From assembly GCA_015065765.1 (NCBI GenBank), contig SVPP01000007.1, positions 47,301 through 111,300 of the forward strand: 64,000 nt of DNA. Reading direction: 5' to 3'. Of this stretch, positions 15,958 through 24,873 are shown piece after piece. Position numbers and translations under genes: made by a program. Every line of letters starts with the position of its first letter. Positions within the stretch are counted from its first letter, which is position 1. Below the pieces are notes generated by a model, which was not told where the DNA came from, searched no databases, and saw only the letters and a list, made by a program, of their open reading frames with translations. Source of the stretch: Oscillospiraceae bacterium (GTDB taxonomy: Bacteria; Bacillota; Clostridia; Oscillospirales; Acutalibacteraceae).

Positions 15958-17040
15958 ATGGCAAATGAAAAAAGAACATACCAGAGCTTCTGGGAATGGG
16001 ATGAAAAATCAAAGCAGAGGGAATATACAGAGAAAACTCCACTTCTCGGCTCAGACGGCACGCTGATTGCAAAAGGCTGGGCAAGAAGAAATGTTTTTGA
16101 ATATGACAGAACCAGATCTACACCTAACAACAGGAAAAAGGAATGGGATTTTTACCAGCTTTCCAACGGTAAGTTTATGGTGCAGATAAGTTTTGCAAAT
16201 ATTTCTATCGGTGGCTATGTTTCAGCAAAACTTGTTGACCTGAGAAACAAAAAGGTAATCGTTGACGCTATGTCACCTTTCCTGGGCGGGAAAAAATATG
16301 TTCCCAATCCCAAAGGAGATGTGCCCAATAATTTCAAGGCGAAAATCGGTGCAGCAGAGTTTGAATTTGACACTAAGGAAACAGAAAGAACGCTTTATTT
16401 TAAAATGAAGAATGTGGAATGTAACTTCAGGATGGATATTCCTGAAGGTCTTGAAAACATTACCACTGTTCTGCCCTTCAAAGGCCTTCCGACAAAGTAT
16501 TTCATGACAACGAAGCAGATGTGCATGCCCTGCGAAGGTACATTTGAATACGGCGATGAGATTTATGAATTCAAAAAGGACGATACTTTTGCATCTCTTG
16601 ACTGGGGCAGAGTAAACACTCCTTATCAGATGGTATGGTATTGGGGAAGCGGTTCAACATATCTTACAGATGAAAATGGTGAAAAGCATCTCTTTGGCTT
16701 TGAAATTACATGGGGCATCGGCGATGAGTCGAACGCAACGGAAACCTGTCTTTTCTATGACAGCAAGGCACATAAATTCGGAGCAATTGACGTTGAAACA
16801 TTCCCGAAACCCGATAAATATATGGAGCCGTGGAAATTTATTTCAGAGGACGGCAGATTCAATCTGACTATGGAGCCATTCTATGACCACCACTCAGACC
16901 TGAATGTTGCAAACCTTGCTCGTATGCATTCACATCAGGTACATGGTTTGTGGAGCGGTGACGTAACACTTGATGACGGCACAAAGCTCGAGATCAAGGA
17001 TATGTATGCGTTCTGTGAATATGTAGAAAACAAATGGTAA
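15958..17040 (+). CDS. DUF2804 family protein
   Basis: A 360-residue soluble protein without signal peptide. The pattern of a Trp-rich, beta-stranded protein with KTPLLGSDGTLIAKGWARR at residues 25-43, ASLDWGRVNTPY near 220 and AFCEYVENKW at the C-terminus fits DUF2804, a family of unknown function found in bacteria and fungi. AAAAGGGG stands before the ATG, 14 bases after the beta-helix gene, so the two are probably cotranscribed. No enzymatic role can be read. Confidence 0.8.
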   Translation: MANEKRTYQSFWEWDEKSKQREYTEKTPLLGSDGTLIAKGWARRNVFEYDRTRSTPNNRKKEWDFYQLSNGKFMVQISFANISIGGYVSAKLVDLRNKKVIVDAMSPFLGGKKYVPNPKGDVPNNFKAKIGAAEFEFDTKETERTLYFKMKNVECNFRMDIPEGLENITTVLPFKGLPTKYFMTTKQMCMPCEGTFEYGDEIYEFKKDDTFASLDWGRVNTPYQMVWYWGSGSTYLTDENGEKHLFGFEITWGIGDESNATETCLFYDSKAHKFGAIDVETFPKPDKYMEPWKFISEDGRFNLTMEPFYDHHSDLNVANLARMHSHQVHGLWSGDVTLDDGTKLEIKDMYAFCEYVENKW

Positions 17041-17046
17041 AAGTAA

Positions 17047-17078
17047 GACCTCGGTTTTAAAACCGAGGTCAATTTTTT
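17047..17078. terminator. Bidirectional terminator
   Basis: GACCTCGGTTTTAAAACCGAGGTC is a perfect palindrome followed by T6, between the DUF2804 gene and the convergent GtrA gene. Confidence 0.8.
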
Positions 17079-17079
17079 G

Positions 17080-17544
17080 TTAATTCTTTTTCTTTTTTCT
17101 GAAAACTACAAGCTTTGAGAAGAAATAGTTGAGGATAACAACTATTACCGCGAGGAGAATTTTTGAAATCATTTTTCCGCCCAGAACAAAACCGAAAATA
17201 TCAAGCCGGTACTCATCAAATCCCAGCAGGTCAATAAGTGCGAAAAGTCCTGCTTCCTCAATAGCTAAAGAAAAAACTCTTGCTGCGAAGAATGAGAAGA
17301 TTTCTTTGCAGATTTTTTTTGTCTGCCATGTGTGGCTTTCGAATACAAAAAGCTTATTTGTAATGTATGCAAAAACTACGGAAACAAACCATGCAATAAT
17401 ATTTGAAACAAGATAAAATTCTTCGCCTAAAACAACATTGAAAAACTTGAATGCCGCAAAGTTTACAAGTGTCGTAAGTCCGCCGAAGAATACATAAAGG
17501 ATAAGCTCCTTATATTTAATAAACAAATCACGTATTTTCTTCAT
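17080..17544 (-). CDS. gtrA: GtrA family membrane protein
   Basis: A 154-residue membrane protein with four predicted helices. The N-terminal helix pattern LYVFFGGLTTLVNFAAF and the later SVVFAYITNKLFVF are characteristic of GtrA, which acts with a GtrB-type glycosyltransferase to flip a lipid-linked sugar for decoration of cell-surface polymers. Its start overlaps the end of the GtrB-like gene by 17 bases. The C-terminus is basic (FRKKKKN) and cytosolic. Confidence 0.9.
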   Translation of the reverse strand: MKKIRDLFIKYKELILYVFFGGLTTLVNFAAFKFFNVVLGEEFYLVSNIIAWFVSVVFAYITNKLFVFESHTWQTKKICKEIFSFFAARVFSLAIEEAGLFALIDLLGFDEYRLDIFGFVLGGKMISKILLAVIVVILNYFFSKLVVFRKKKKN

Positions 17545-18475
17545 AAGTTAAAATCTCTTTCGCTATATAAATGGGTCTGCTTTTGACCTGAGTGTGAATT
17601 TTTCCGATATAAATTCCCATGATTCCGAGAAAAACAGAGAGAATTGCAAACAAGAAAATCACAAGGCATGCAATAAATCCGAGACCGCAATCTTTATCAA
17701 ATCCCAAATCAGCAATCAACAGACAGAGGAAGAGAAGTACATCAAAAATTCCTGTGCCGATACCGAAATAAACGGGTAGCTTAAGAGGTAAATCTGTGTA
17801 AGCCATGATTCCGTCAAGAGCGTATTTTATAAGCTTTCTGACGGACCATTTCGTTTCGCCGCTTTCTCTTTCCATAACTTCATAAGGAATTGAACAGGTG
17901 TTGAATCCTATCCATGAGAAAATACCTTTTGAAAAACGGTGGTATTCGGTCAGTGAAATGATAGTTTCAACAACATTTCGTCTCATTGTTCTGAAATCGC
18001 TTGCATCCTCAATCAGATTAACCTCGCTGACTTTGTTGATAACAGAGTAAAAAGCAGTTTTGACCTTGCTGAGAAGTGCACCGTCTTTTCTCTTTTCCTG
18101 AAAAGCTGCAACCATGTCATATTCAGGATGCTCGTTCAGAATTTTACCCATCTGAACTGCAACCTCAGGTCTCTGCTGCATATCGGCATCAATGATAGTT
18201 GTGTATTCACCGCTTGATGCCTCAAGACCTGCAAACATTGCACTTTCTTTTCCGAAATTTCTTGAGAAATTAATTATTTTGATTTTAGTGTCTTTGTTTT
18301 CTTCAAATATTTTTTTTAGTTTTTCGCCTGTTTTGTCACGGCTTCCGTCGTTGACAAAAATCAGTTCGTAGTTATCTGTATATCCCTTGAAAGCTTCTTT
18401 CGCGGCACGGAAAAATATTTCAACGTTGCCTTCCTCGTTGAAGCAGGGGATAACCAGCGAGTGTTTGATTTGCAT
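17528..18475 (-). CDS. GtrB-like polyprenyl-phosphate glycosyltransferase (GT2)
   Basis: A 315-residue membrane GT2 enzyme. SLVIPCFNEEGNV opens the GT-A fold; the DxD-type motif is DADMQQRP (about residues 96-103); LIFVNDGSRDKTG is the donor-binding loop. Two C-terminal membrane helices (about 230-250 and 265-290) anchor it. It probably transfers a sugar from a nucleotide to polyprenyl phosphate for the adjacent GtrA flippase, for decorating wall polymers. The start is an ATG with AAAGGTG upstream, and it has a separate promoter. Confidence 0.9.
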   Translation of the reverse strand: MQIKHSLVIPCFNEEGNVEIFFRAAKEAFKGYTDNYELIFVNDGSRDKTGEKLKKIFEENKDTKIKIINFSRNFGKESAMFAGLEASSGEYTTIIDADMQQRPEVAVQMGKILNEHPEYDMVAAFQEKRKDGALLSKVKTAFYSVINKVSEVNLIEDASDFRTMRRNVVETIISLTEYHRFSKGIFSWIGFNTCSIPYEVMERESGETKWSVRKLIKYALDGIMAYTDLPLKLPVYFGIGTGIFDVLLFLCLLIADLGFDKDCGLGFIACLVIFLFAILSVFLGIMGIYIGKIHTQVKSRPIYIAKEILTYEENT

Positions 18476-18498
18476 CTCTTCAACACCTTTTTTATAAA

Positions 18499-18514
18499 TG
18501 TAAGTTTATTGTAC
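18499..18514. repeat. 16-bp motif shared with the GH30 promoter
   Basis: TGTAAGTTTATTGTAC on the plus strand is identical to bases 26310-26325. In both places, read on the minus strand, it begins at the -10 box and runs into the start of the transcript. Confidence 0.6.
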
Positions 18515-18537
18515 ATTGTAAGATAAACTTTTGTCAA
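18508..18537 (-). promoter_or_regulatory. Promoter of the gtrB-gtrA operon
   Basis: Minus-strand TTGACA and TACAAT with an 18-base spacer, 33 bases before the start codon. Confidence 0.6.
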
Positions 18538-18577
18538 TAGATTTGTTTTTTTGTTTACGATTTGGTAAGAAAACGTT

Positions 18578-19510
18578 TTAAAGTTTTTCCCACAGTGTTA
18601 TTGATTTCGGTAAAATGCTTTTGTATTCACTGTAGAAATTTCTCAGATCGTCTGTCGTGATTATTATGCAGTTTTTAAGTTTATCTTGATTTATGATTCT
18701 GGGAGCATACAGATAAACGATAAAACCGTCATTATCATAAGCTTTATAGTCCAGGGCATCAATTTGTTCAGCCTTAGGACCTTTTACCTGAACAACTGCT
18801 TTTTTTAATCCAGTTTTGTTTCTGTGTATCAGCTCGCACTCAATTTTTATTGTTGTTGACTTGTTGGCAATTGAGTTTGAAAGCACATAATAATTTTCTT
18901 TCAATTGAAGGTAAGATATGACTAGTTCTTCCAGGTCAAAATCCGGTAGGTTATCAAGGATATCACTTGGGATTTCTGAAACTTCATAAGTTTCTGTGCC
19001 TGACGACAGATTATATACTTTTTTAGAGTATTCAAAAATATTAGGCTCGTAGATTTTATGAGAGGTTCCGCCAAGCGGTCTGTTGAAAGAGGCTTTTATT
19101 TGTCCTGGAACTTCTAAACCTACGGGGTAGGCTTTTACAGGTATAAATGCACCGATGTCGAGCTTTTTGAAAAGTGCAGTTTCTTCGTCACTCTGAGGTA
19201 TTTTGGGTTCAGCTGTTCCTGTTGCTCTGCATATCCAATAAACGCCTTGTCGGTCTCTTGTCCAGAACAAGTCATTCTTTTCAGCTTTTTTGAAAACATT
19301 AAGTACGGGATTCGTTTTCACACCGTATGTTGCTTTGTTATAAAATGCATCGTAGTCTTTGATCTCACAGTTTTTGTCTGCGCAGAGGTTGCTCCAGCCG
19401 ATTGCAAGAAACTGTTCGTTTGTATGTAGGCATAAGTTAACCAACTCTTCAAGATCGTTGTGATCGCAGTTGCCTGGTTTGAGATGTATTCTTGTTACAT
19501 AATTATTCAT
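18578..19510 (-). CDS. Uncharacterised protein with possible PD-(D/E)XK nuclease-like core
   Basis: A 310-residue soluble protein I do not recognise by name. The N-terminal part contains FLAIGWSNL and LFWTRDRQGVYWICRATG, a pattern reminiscent of the N-terminal domains of some Mrr-like nucleases. In the C-terminal part, KIECELIHRNKTGLKKAVVQ is followed by VKG, giving an E...(V)VQVK arrangement compatible with a nuclease core. This is motif resemblance only. The start overlaps the TGA of the methyltransferase gene (ATGA) and has AAAGGAG upstream; a start 11 codons earlier would run deeper into that gene. No methylase or restriction gene is adjacent. Confidence 0.45.
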   Translation of the reverse strand: MNNYVTRIHLKPGNCDHNDLEELVNLCLHTNEQFLAIGWSNLCADKNCEIKDYDAFYNKATYGVKTNPVLNVFKKAEKNDLFWTRDRQGVYWICRATGTAEPKIPQSDEETALFKKLDIGAFIPVKAYPVGLEVPGQIKASFNRPLGGTSHKIYEPNIFEYSKKVYNLSSGTETYEVSEIPSDILDNLPDFDLEELVISYLQLKENYYVLSNSIANKSTTIKIECELIHRNKTGLKKAVVQVKGPKAEQIDALDYKAYDNDGFIVYLYAPRIINQDKLKNCIIITTDDLRNFYSEYKSILPKSITLWEKL

Positions 19511-20646
19511 TTGATGTTCTCCTTTGATAAAATGGCTATGCACTCACAATGATTCGTAAAAGGGAACATGTCAAAGGGGCAGATGTTTTTTACCTTGTAT
19601 CCGCCTTTGACGAGAGTGTACAAATCTCTGCCCTGTGTTTCAGGGTTACATGAAATGTATACGATTTTTTTCGGATTCACTTTTAAAACTGAATGTAAAA
19701 ATTTCGGAGTGCTTCCCATTCTTGGCGGGTCAAGGAAAACAACATCCGCTTTATTTTCTTCCGAATAACTTTTCAGGAAATCGGAAGCGTCTGCACAGTA
19801 AAATTCTACATTTTTGATTCCGTTTATTTGTGCATTTTCTTTTGCGTTTTTAACGGCATCTTTGTTGTTTTCAACTGCGATTACTTTCTTTGCATTTTTG
19901 CTTGCAATAAGTCCGATTGTGCCGATTCCGCAGTAAGCATCAATAACAGTTTCCTTGCCTTTCAAGTCGGCAAGTTCGATTGCTTTTGTGTATAATTTTT
20001 CTGTCTGCACGGGATTTATCTGATAAAAAGAATTTGCAGAGATTTTAAATCTGAGACCGCAGAGAATATCTTCTATGTAAGGCTTTCCGAAAAGAACTTT
20101 CTGATGTTTTCCGAGAATCAATTTTTCTGATTTGCCTATTGTCTGAACAATTGAAGTTATCTGAGGGTGAAGTTCGACTAAGTCTTTAACAAAATTATTT
20201 CTCTGGTCAAACTTTTCTTCTCTTGTGGCAAGAACAACCATGATTTCTCCGCTTTTAAAGCCTGAGCGGATGAGAACATGGTGCAAGAAGCCTGTTTCAT
20301 TTGCAGGGTTGTAAACGAAGATGCGGTATTTTTTTATTAATTTTTTAATATCGGCAACAATAGCAGATGCTTTTTCATTTTCAAGCAGACATGAGTTCAC
20401 ACCTACAATTCCGCCTGTAGAAGACTGATAAATTCCCGAAATTAAATTGCCTCTTCTGTCTTTTCTGAAAACAGTCTGGACTTTGTTTCTGTAGTGGTAA
20501 GGATTTTCCATGGGAACGATTTTTTCTACTCTGCCGTATTTACCCAGAGAACGGACACACTTGATTTCTTTAAAACGAAGCTGCTCAGTATAGTCCATAT
20601 TCATAAGCTGACAGCCGTTACATTTTTTATAAACACTGCACTTCAT
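19507..20646 (-). CDS. 23S rRNA (or tRNA) m5U methyltransferase, TrmA/RlmD family
   Basis: A 379-residue class I SAM-dependent RNA methyltransferase making 5-methyluridine. N-terminal Cys residues (CSVYKKCNGC) suggest an iron-sulfur cluster like RumA's. SAM-binding motifs DAYCGIGTIGL and AVENNKDAV, the FLDPPR motif and the catalytic Cys in YISCNPETQGRDL are all present. Whether rRNA or tRNA is the target cannot be decided. The start at the ATG followed by KCSV has GAGGTGA five bases upstream; a 15-codon extension reads through a hairpin and is rejected. The ribosome binding site is inside that hairpin. Confidence 0.9.
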   Translation of the reverse strand: MKCSVYKKCNGCQLMNMDYTEQLRFKEIKCVRSLGKYGRVEKIVPMENPYHYRNKVQTVFRKDRRGNLISGIYQSSTGGIVGVNSCLLENEKASAIVADIKKLIKKYRIFVYNPANETGFLHHVLIRSGFKSGEIMVVLATREEKFDQRNNFVKDLVELHPQITSIVQTIGKSEKLILGKHQKVLFGKPYIEDILCGLRFKISANSFYQINPVQTEKLYTKAIELADLKGKETVIDAYCGIGTIGLIASKNAKKVIAVENNKDAVKNAKENAQINGIKNVEFYCADASDFLKSYSEENKADVVFLDPPRMGSTPKFLHSVLKVNPKKIVYISCNPETQGRDLYTLVKGGYKVKNICPFDMFPFTNHCECIAILSKENIK

Positions 20647-20651
20647 AATAA

Positions 20652-20680
20652 TCACCTCTGTCAGTATAACACAGAGGTGA
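20652..20680 (-). terminator. Hairpin after spoIIR that contains the downstream ribosome binding site
   Basis: TCACCTCTGT and ACAGAGGTGA form a perfect 10-bp stem with a nine-base loop. On the minus strand the 3' arm carries GAGGTGA, the ribosome binding site of the methyltransferase gene. It may terminate spoIIR transcripts weakly (no long U-tract) or mask translation. Confidence 0.55.
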
Positions 20681-20687
20681 AAATTAA

Positions 20688-21293
20688 TCAATTATTGTCA
20701 AAGCGATTTTTCAGGCTTTCATAAATTTCTACGATTTTAAAGCGCGGCTCATATTTAGGATCTGATTCTACAAGTTTAATTTCATCTTCAGTGAAAAACA
20801 AATTAATATCAGGCTGCACAGCAGGAATGCAAAGTGGTGGGAACATAACACACCACCAGTTTTTGCCGGCACTTTCGCCGATAAGAACACGTAATGCCAT
20901 GTATTTCCCTGCGGGAAGAGTTACATTTTCATATGTTCTCGTGGTGAAAAATTCTTCTGTCACAGTGATTTCCACGTCATAATCAAATCCGTTTTCTTCT
21001 ATAACTTTTTCTGCAGTTTCAATAAGTATTTCTTTTTCTTCTTTGATTTTTTCTTCTGCATTTTCTCTTGTAAGCGAGCCGTCGAAAATATTTTTTCCGG
21101 ATTTGAGGAGTGCATCTCTCACTTTAAGCTTAAGTTGCTGATCTTCTTCTGAATCTGAGTTTGCAAGCACATGAAGACGAAGTACATCTCCTCTGACTTC
21201 TTCACAGGTTCCGGCAAAGCTTGTGATACTGAAAGCAACTGCAATCAGAAAACCGACTAAAAGTGAAATTTCAAAAAGTTTAAATTTTTTCAT
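20688..21293 (-). CDS. spoIIR: Stage II sporulation protein R
   Basis: A 201-residue exported signalling protein that, during endospore formation, is made in the forespore and triggers SpoIIGA processing of pro-sigma-E in the mother cell. The signal peptide/anchor (FEISLLVGFLIAVAFSITSF) is followed by the family signature VLRLHVLANSDSEEDQQLKL, then VRDALL. WWCVMFPPLC near residue 150 is also typical. I start at the ATG before KKFKLFE; a TTG seven codons earlier lies within the upstream terminator stem. This gene marks the organism as a spore-former or a recent descendant. Its promoter is not obvious. Confidence 0.9.
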   Translation of the reverse strand: MKKFKLFEISLLVGFLIAVAFSITSFAGTCEEVRGDVLRLHVLANSDSEEDQQLKLKVRDALLKSGKNIFDGSLTRENAEEKIKEEKEILIETAEKVIEENGFDYDVEITVTEEFFTTRTYENVTLPAGKYMALRVLIGESAGKNWWCVMFPPLCIPAVQPDINLFFTEDEIKLVESDPKYEPRFKIVEIYESLKNRFDNN

Positions 21294-21336
21294 AAAAAAA
21301 CACTGTCCTTTCAAAAGAAGTGTGGACAGTGTTTTA
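21294..21336 (-). terminator. Terminator after ispE, overlapping the spoIIR leader
   Basis: On the minus strand ACACTGTCC and GGACAGTGT form a 9-bp stem with a 15-base loop followed by T7, ending one base before the spoIIR start codon. The only good ribosome binding site for spoIIR (AAAGGA) is in the loop and 3' arm. Confidence 0.75.
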
Positions 21337-21341
21337 GGTGT

Positions 21342-22208
21342 TTATTCAATTATTTCCAGTGCAAAGGGAACAGGCTTTGCAATGAAAACATCTTTTGTGA
21401 TGCTTTTAAGCTTTTCTGCACATTTTTCTGCGTCATTTTCGTTCTCAAAAATTCCGTAAACAGTAGGACCACTACCGCTCATGAGTGCGAGTTTTGCGTT
21501 TTCTTCACGCATGATTTTTTTGATTTCCACTCTTTCGGGAACTTCAATAACCTGCTCGAAAACATTTGCTGCAAGGTGGCACATTTCGTCAAAGTTTCCG
21601 TTTGCCGCAGCTATGAGCATTTTTTCTCTCTTTGGTTTTTTGATATATGATGCGTTATCAAAGCTGTCATACGCTTCCTTCGTAGAAACACCCATCTTCG
21701 GCTTTGCGAGGACAAAGAAGCAGTCCGGAATATCGTCAAGAGGCGAGAGAACGTCACCGATATTCTGCGCAAGACAAGTACCGCCCGCAATACAGAAAGG
21801 AACATCTGCACCGACTTTTCTGCCGATTCTGCAAAGCTCTCTTTCAGTGAGATTTGTTTCAAAAAGCTCATTAAGTAATTTTATTACTGCTGCACCGTCA
21901 GCGCTTCCTCCTGCTAAACCTGCTTCAGAGGGAATGCTTTTTTCAATATCAATATGAATTCCGTAATTGGAAATCTGAGTTGCATCAAAAAATGCACGTG
22001 CAGCCTTATGGGCGATGTTTCTTTCGTCTGTGGGTATGCCCTCTTTGGAACAAGTGAGAGTGATTTTTCCTGAATCATTTTTTGTCACAGTCACCGTGTC
22101 ATAAAGGGAGACAGACTGCATAATCATCCAGAGGTTGTGATAACCATTCGGAAGAGTGCCCAGAATGTCAAGCATTAAATTTACTTTTGCATAAGCCTTG
22201 ATTTTCAT
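21342..22208 (-). CDS. ispE: 4-diphosphocytidyl-2-C-methyl-D-erythritol kinase
   Basis: A 288-residue GHMP kinase that phosphorylates CDP-methylerythritol in the MEP isoprenoid pathway. KAYAKVNLMLDILG opens the protein; the ATP-binding glycine-rich loop is PSEAGLAGGSADGAA (about residues 91-105); LMSGSGPTVYG near 250 is the third GHMP motif. It begins nine bases after the PHP phosphatase gene with AAGGTGAT upstream, so it is in the same operon. Full length and intact. Confidence 0.95.
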   Translation of the reverse strand: MKIKAYAKVNLMLDILGTLPNGYHNLWMIMQSVSLYDTVTVTKNDSGKITLTCSKEGIPTDERNIAHKAARAFFDATQISNYGIHIDIEKSIPSEAGLAGGSADGAAVIKLLNELFETNLTERELCRIGRKVGADVPFCIAGGTCLAQNIGDVLSPLDDIPDCFFVLAKPKMGVSTKEAYDSFDNASYIKKPKREKMLIAAANGNFDEMCHLAANVFEQVIEVPERVEIKKIMREENAKLALMSGSGPTVYGIFENENDAEKCAEKLKSITKDVFIAKPVPFALEIIE

Positions 22209-22217
22209 TAAATCACC

Positions 22218-23030
22218 TTATTCAATAGGGATGAGTACGGGTTCTCTTGATTGGAAAAGAGCTATTGAATCAAATCCGCATTCCTTTGCAAGAAGCATGC
22301 CTCTGTCAATTCCTGCTCCAACGTGTTCTGCAAAGTGGGAGTCGGAGCCGAGGGTGATAAATTCACCGCCTAAATCCTTGAAACGTTTTACAACATCCTT
22401 ATCAGGCATTGTTCTGCCGATTTTCTGACGGTAGCCAGATGTGTTGATTTCAAGAGCCTTTCCGTTGTAGATAACAGCCTTGAGAATTTCGTCGATAATA
22501 TCGCTGTATTTATTCAGATCAACAGTGTAGCCCTGATCGCCCACCATGTATCTCAGAGGATATGTGAGATGAGCGAGAGTATCGAACTTACCCCATTTTG
22601 CAAGCTCAAGCTCTTCTTCAAAATATTCGTCAAGAAGCTTGTAGATATCATAATCGTCATATTTCAGTTCGCAGAAGTCAGGCATATCACGAAGATTATG
22701 AATTGAGCCGATAACCTGATCATAGTCGAATCTTGAAATGATATATTCTGCAGTTTCTTTATCATAAGTGGGCTGACCAAGCTCAATACCTGCGTTTACA
22801 AGAAGCTTACCCATGAAAGCTGATTTCGCCTTTGAAACTTCAAAGAATGAATGAAAATCTGACTGGTCAAAATGTCTTTCTTTGTAGAAATCAACCTCGC
22901 AGTGGTCAGTGAAAGTAACTGAGCGCAGTCCTGCTTTTTCAGCAGCTTCACACATAAACATTGCTGAATGGTTTCCGTCAAAGGAATTATCGGTGTGAAC
23001 GTGCATGTCGAGAATGTTTTTGAATGCCAA
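22218..23030 (-). CDS. PHP-domain phosphatase, histidinol-phosphatase (HisK/HisJ) like
   Basis: A 270-residue metal-dependent phosphoesterase. DMHVHTDNSFDG near the N-terminus gives the first metal-binding His pair, TFTDHCEVD the second motif, GSIHNL a further His, and LGSDSHFAEHVG the C-terminal Asp/His motif of the PHP family. Histidinol phosphatase is the usual annotation, but no his genes are nearby and other phosphoesters are possible. The start is a TTG eight codons before MHVHTD; an AGAAGGGA site lies upstream. A promoter with 17-base spacing drives it and probably ispE. Confidence 0.8.
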   Translation of the reverse strand: MAFKNILDMHVHTDNSFDGNHSAMFMCEAAEKAGLRSVTFTDHCEVDFYKERHFDQSDFHSFFEVSKAKSAFMGKLLVNAGIELGQPTYDKETAEYIISRFDYDQVIGSIHNLRDMPDFCELKYDDYDIYKLLDEYFEEELELAKWGKFDTLAHLTYPLRYMVGDQGYTVDLNKYSDIIDEILKAVIYNGKALEINTSGYRQKIGRTMPDKDVVKRFKDLGGEFITLGSDSHFAEHVGAGIDRGMLLAKECGFDSIALFQSREPVLIPIE

Positions 23031-23070
23031 GTAAGGTCGTCCCTTCTGATATTAAGTATATTATGTCACT

Positions 23071-23099
23071 ATTTTACTCTAACATAAAGAAAATTGCAA
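23071..23099 (-). promoter_or_regulatory. Promoter of the PHP phosphatase-ispE operon
   Basis: Minus-strand TTGCAA and TAAAAT with a 17-base spacer. Another TTGCAA, the -35 box of the divergent operon, lies 16 bases further. Confidence 0.55.
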
Positions 23100-23114
23100 T
23101 AACTAAATATAAAT

Positions 23115-23143
23115 TTGCAATTAAAAAGATATTGTGATATAAT
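23115..23143 (+). promoter_or_regulatory. Promoter of the ACT/DUF711 operon
   Basis: TTGCAA and TATAAT with a 17-base spacer, 40 bases before the start codon of the ACT-domain gene. Confidence 0.75.
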
Positions 23144-23183
23144 TAACAAGTTAGAAATCATTTTTACCAAAAGGAGAATTTTT

Positions 23184-23453
23184 ATGAGAGCGGTAGTAAC
23201 GGTAGTTGGTAAAGACATGGTAGGTATTCTGTCTAAGGTTTCGGGAATCTGTGCCGAAAACAGAATGAATGTTATTGAGGTTTCACAGACAATTCTTCAG
23301 GATATGTTCTGCATGATTATGCTTGTTGAAACTGCTGATGAAGGCGCAAATTTTGCTGCCTTTGCAGATGCGATAAAGGCTGAGGGAGAAAAGCTTGGTC
23401 TTGTTATCCACGCAATGCATGAAGATGTTTTCAATTCCATGCACAGAATATAA
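23184..23453 (+). CDS. ACT domain protein (UPF0237 family)
   Basis: An 89-residue single ACT domain (MRAVVTVVGKDMVGILSKVS, then a regulatory loop NRMNVIEVSQT), the usual ligand-binding fold that senses amino acids or nucleotides. AAAAGGAG lies seven bases upstream of the chosen ATG. It is followed 15 bases later by the DUF711 gene; these two families are regularly paired, implying that the ACT protein regulates or partners with the DUF711 enzyme. The ligand is unknown. Confidence 0.9.
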   Translation: MRAVVTVVGKDMVGILSKVSGICAENRMNVIEVSQTILQDMFCMIMLVETADEGANFAAFADAIKAEGEKLGLVIHAMHEDVFNSMHRI

Positions 23454-23468
23454 AGGAGTTGATTTTCA

Positions 23469-24824
23469 GTGATTAACACAGGTGATATTCTTGAAACCAT
23501 TGGCATGATTCAGAATGAACACCTTGATATCAGAACGATAACAATGGGCATTTCGCTCCTTGACTGTTGTTCAGGTGACATTGATGTTTCTTGCACAAAA
23601 ATTTATGATAAAATAACCCGCCTTGCTTCAAATCTTGTGAAGACTGGCGAGGATATAGAAAAGGAATACGGTATTCCGATTATAAACAAGAGAATTTCCG
23701 TAACTCCTATTGCTATGATTTTGGCATCTTCAGGCGGAGATCCCGTAAAATATGCCCTTACTCTTGAAAAAGCATCAAGAGAAGTTGGCGTAAACTTTAT
23801 CGGCGGTTATTCAGCTCTTGTGCAGAAAGGCTTTGCACAGGGTGATGAGGCCCTTATCAGAAGTATTCCCGAGGCACTCTCACGTACAGAGCATATCTGC
23901 TCAAGTGTCAACATCGGCTCTACAAAAACAGGTATCAACATGGATGCTGTAAAGCTTATGGGTAATGTCATCAAAAGTGCGGCATATGCCACAGAGGACA
24001 GAGACTGTATCGGTGCTGCAAAGCTTGTTGTTTTCTGTAATGCTCCCGATGATAACCCCTTTATGGCAGGTGCATTCCACGGTGCAGGCGAGGCTGACTG
24101 CGTAATCAACGTAGGTGTTTCAGGCCCCGGTGTTGTAAGAAGTGCACTGACGAAAATTCCTGATGCAAATATTACTGAAGTTGCAGACATGGTAAAGAAA
24201 ACCGCATTCAAAATCACAAGAATGGGACAGCTTGTTGCAAATGAAGCATCAAGAAGACTTGGTGTGCCTTTCGGTATTGTTGACCTGTCACTTGCTCCCA
24301 CACCTGCAGTAGGTGACTCCGTTGCATATATCCTTGAAGAAATGGGACTTGAAACCTGTGGCGCACACGGCACAACGGCTTGCCTTGCTCTTCTTAACGA
24401 TGCAGTGAAAAAAGGTGGCGTAATGGCATCATCACACGTTGGCGGACTTTCAGGTGCATTTATTCCTGTCAGTGAAGATGCAGGTATGATAAATGCAGCA
24501 AGAAGCGGATGTCTTACTCTTGAAAAGCTTGAGGCCATGACTGCTGTATGCTCAGTAGGTCTTGATATGATTGTTGTTCCCGGTGATGTTACACCTGAAA
24601 TAATTTCTGCGATTATTGCAGACGAGGCAGCAATCGGCATGATTAACTCAAAGACAACTGCTGTCAGACTTATTCCTGCAATCGGCAAAGAAGTAGGCGA
24701 TGAGCTGAACTTCGGTGGTCTGCTTGGCAGCGGTCCTGTTATGAGAGTAAATACAGCATCACCCGAAAAATTTATTTCACGTGGCGGAAGAATCCCTGCA
24801 CCCATACAGAGCCTTAAAAACTAA
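23469..24824 (+). CDS. DUF711 (UPF0210, PFL-like) protein
   Basis: A 451-residue soluble protein of the DUF711 family, distantly related to pyruvate-formate-lyase-type folds. Conserved blocks include [19 protein letters not shown] at the N-terminus, [15 protein letters not shown] (about 215-229), [15 protein letters not shown] and [18 protein letters not shown], with a conserved Cys and Gly-rich C-terminus ([10 protein letters not shown]). The GTG start has AAAGGAG ten bases upstream. The family's reaction is not established. It pairs with the ACT-domain gene in front of it. Confidence 0.9.
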   Translation: MINTGDILETIGMIQNEHLDIRTITMGISLLDCCSGDIDVSCTKIYDKITRLASNLVKTGEDIEKEYGIPIINKRISVTPIAMILASSGGDPVKYALTLEKASREVGVNFIGGYSALVQKGFAQGDEALIRSIPEALSRTEHICSSVNIGSTKTGINMDAVKLMGNVIKSAAYATEDRDCIGAAKLVVFCNAPDDNPFMAGAFHGAGEADCVINVGVSGPGVVRSALTKIPDANITEVADMVKKTAFKITRMGQLVANEASRRLGVPFGIVDLSLAPTPAVGDSVAYILEEMGLETCGAHGTTACLALLNDAVKKGGVMASSHVGGLSGAFIPVSEDAGMINAARSGCLTLEKLEAMTAVCSVGLDMIVVPGDVTPEIISAIIADEAAIGMINSKTTAVRLIPAIGKEVGDELNFGGLLGSGPVMRVNTASPEKFISRGGRIPAPIQSLKN

Positions 24825-24834
24825 AAAATTAAAC

Positions 24835-24873
24835 GAAAAATCCCACCGTTTTAATCACGATGGGATTTTTATT
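24835..24873. terminator. Bidirectional terminator
   Basis: AAAAATCCCA and TGGGATTTTT pair around a 16-base loop, between the convergent DUF711 and GH30 genes. Confidence 0.75.
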
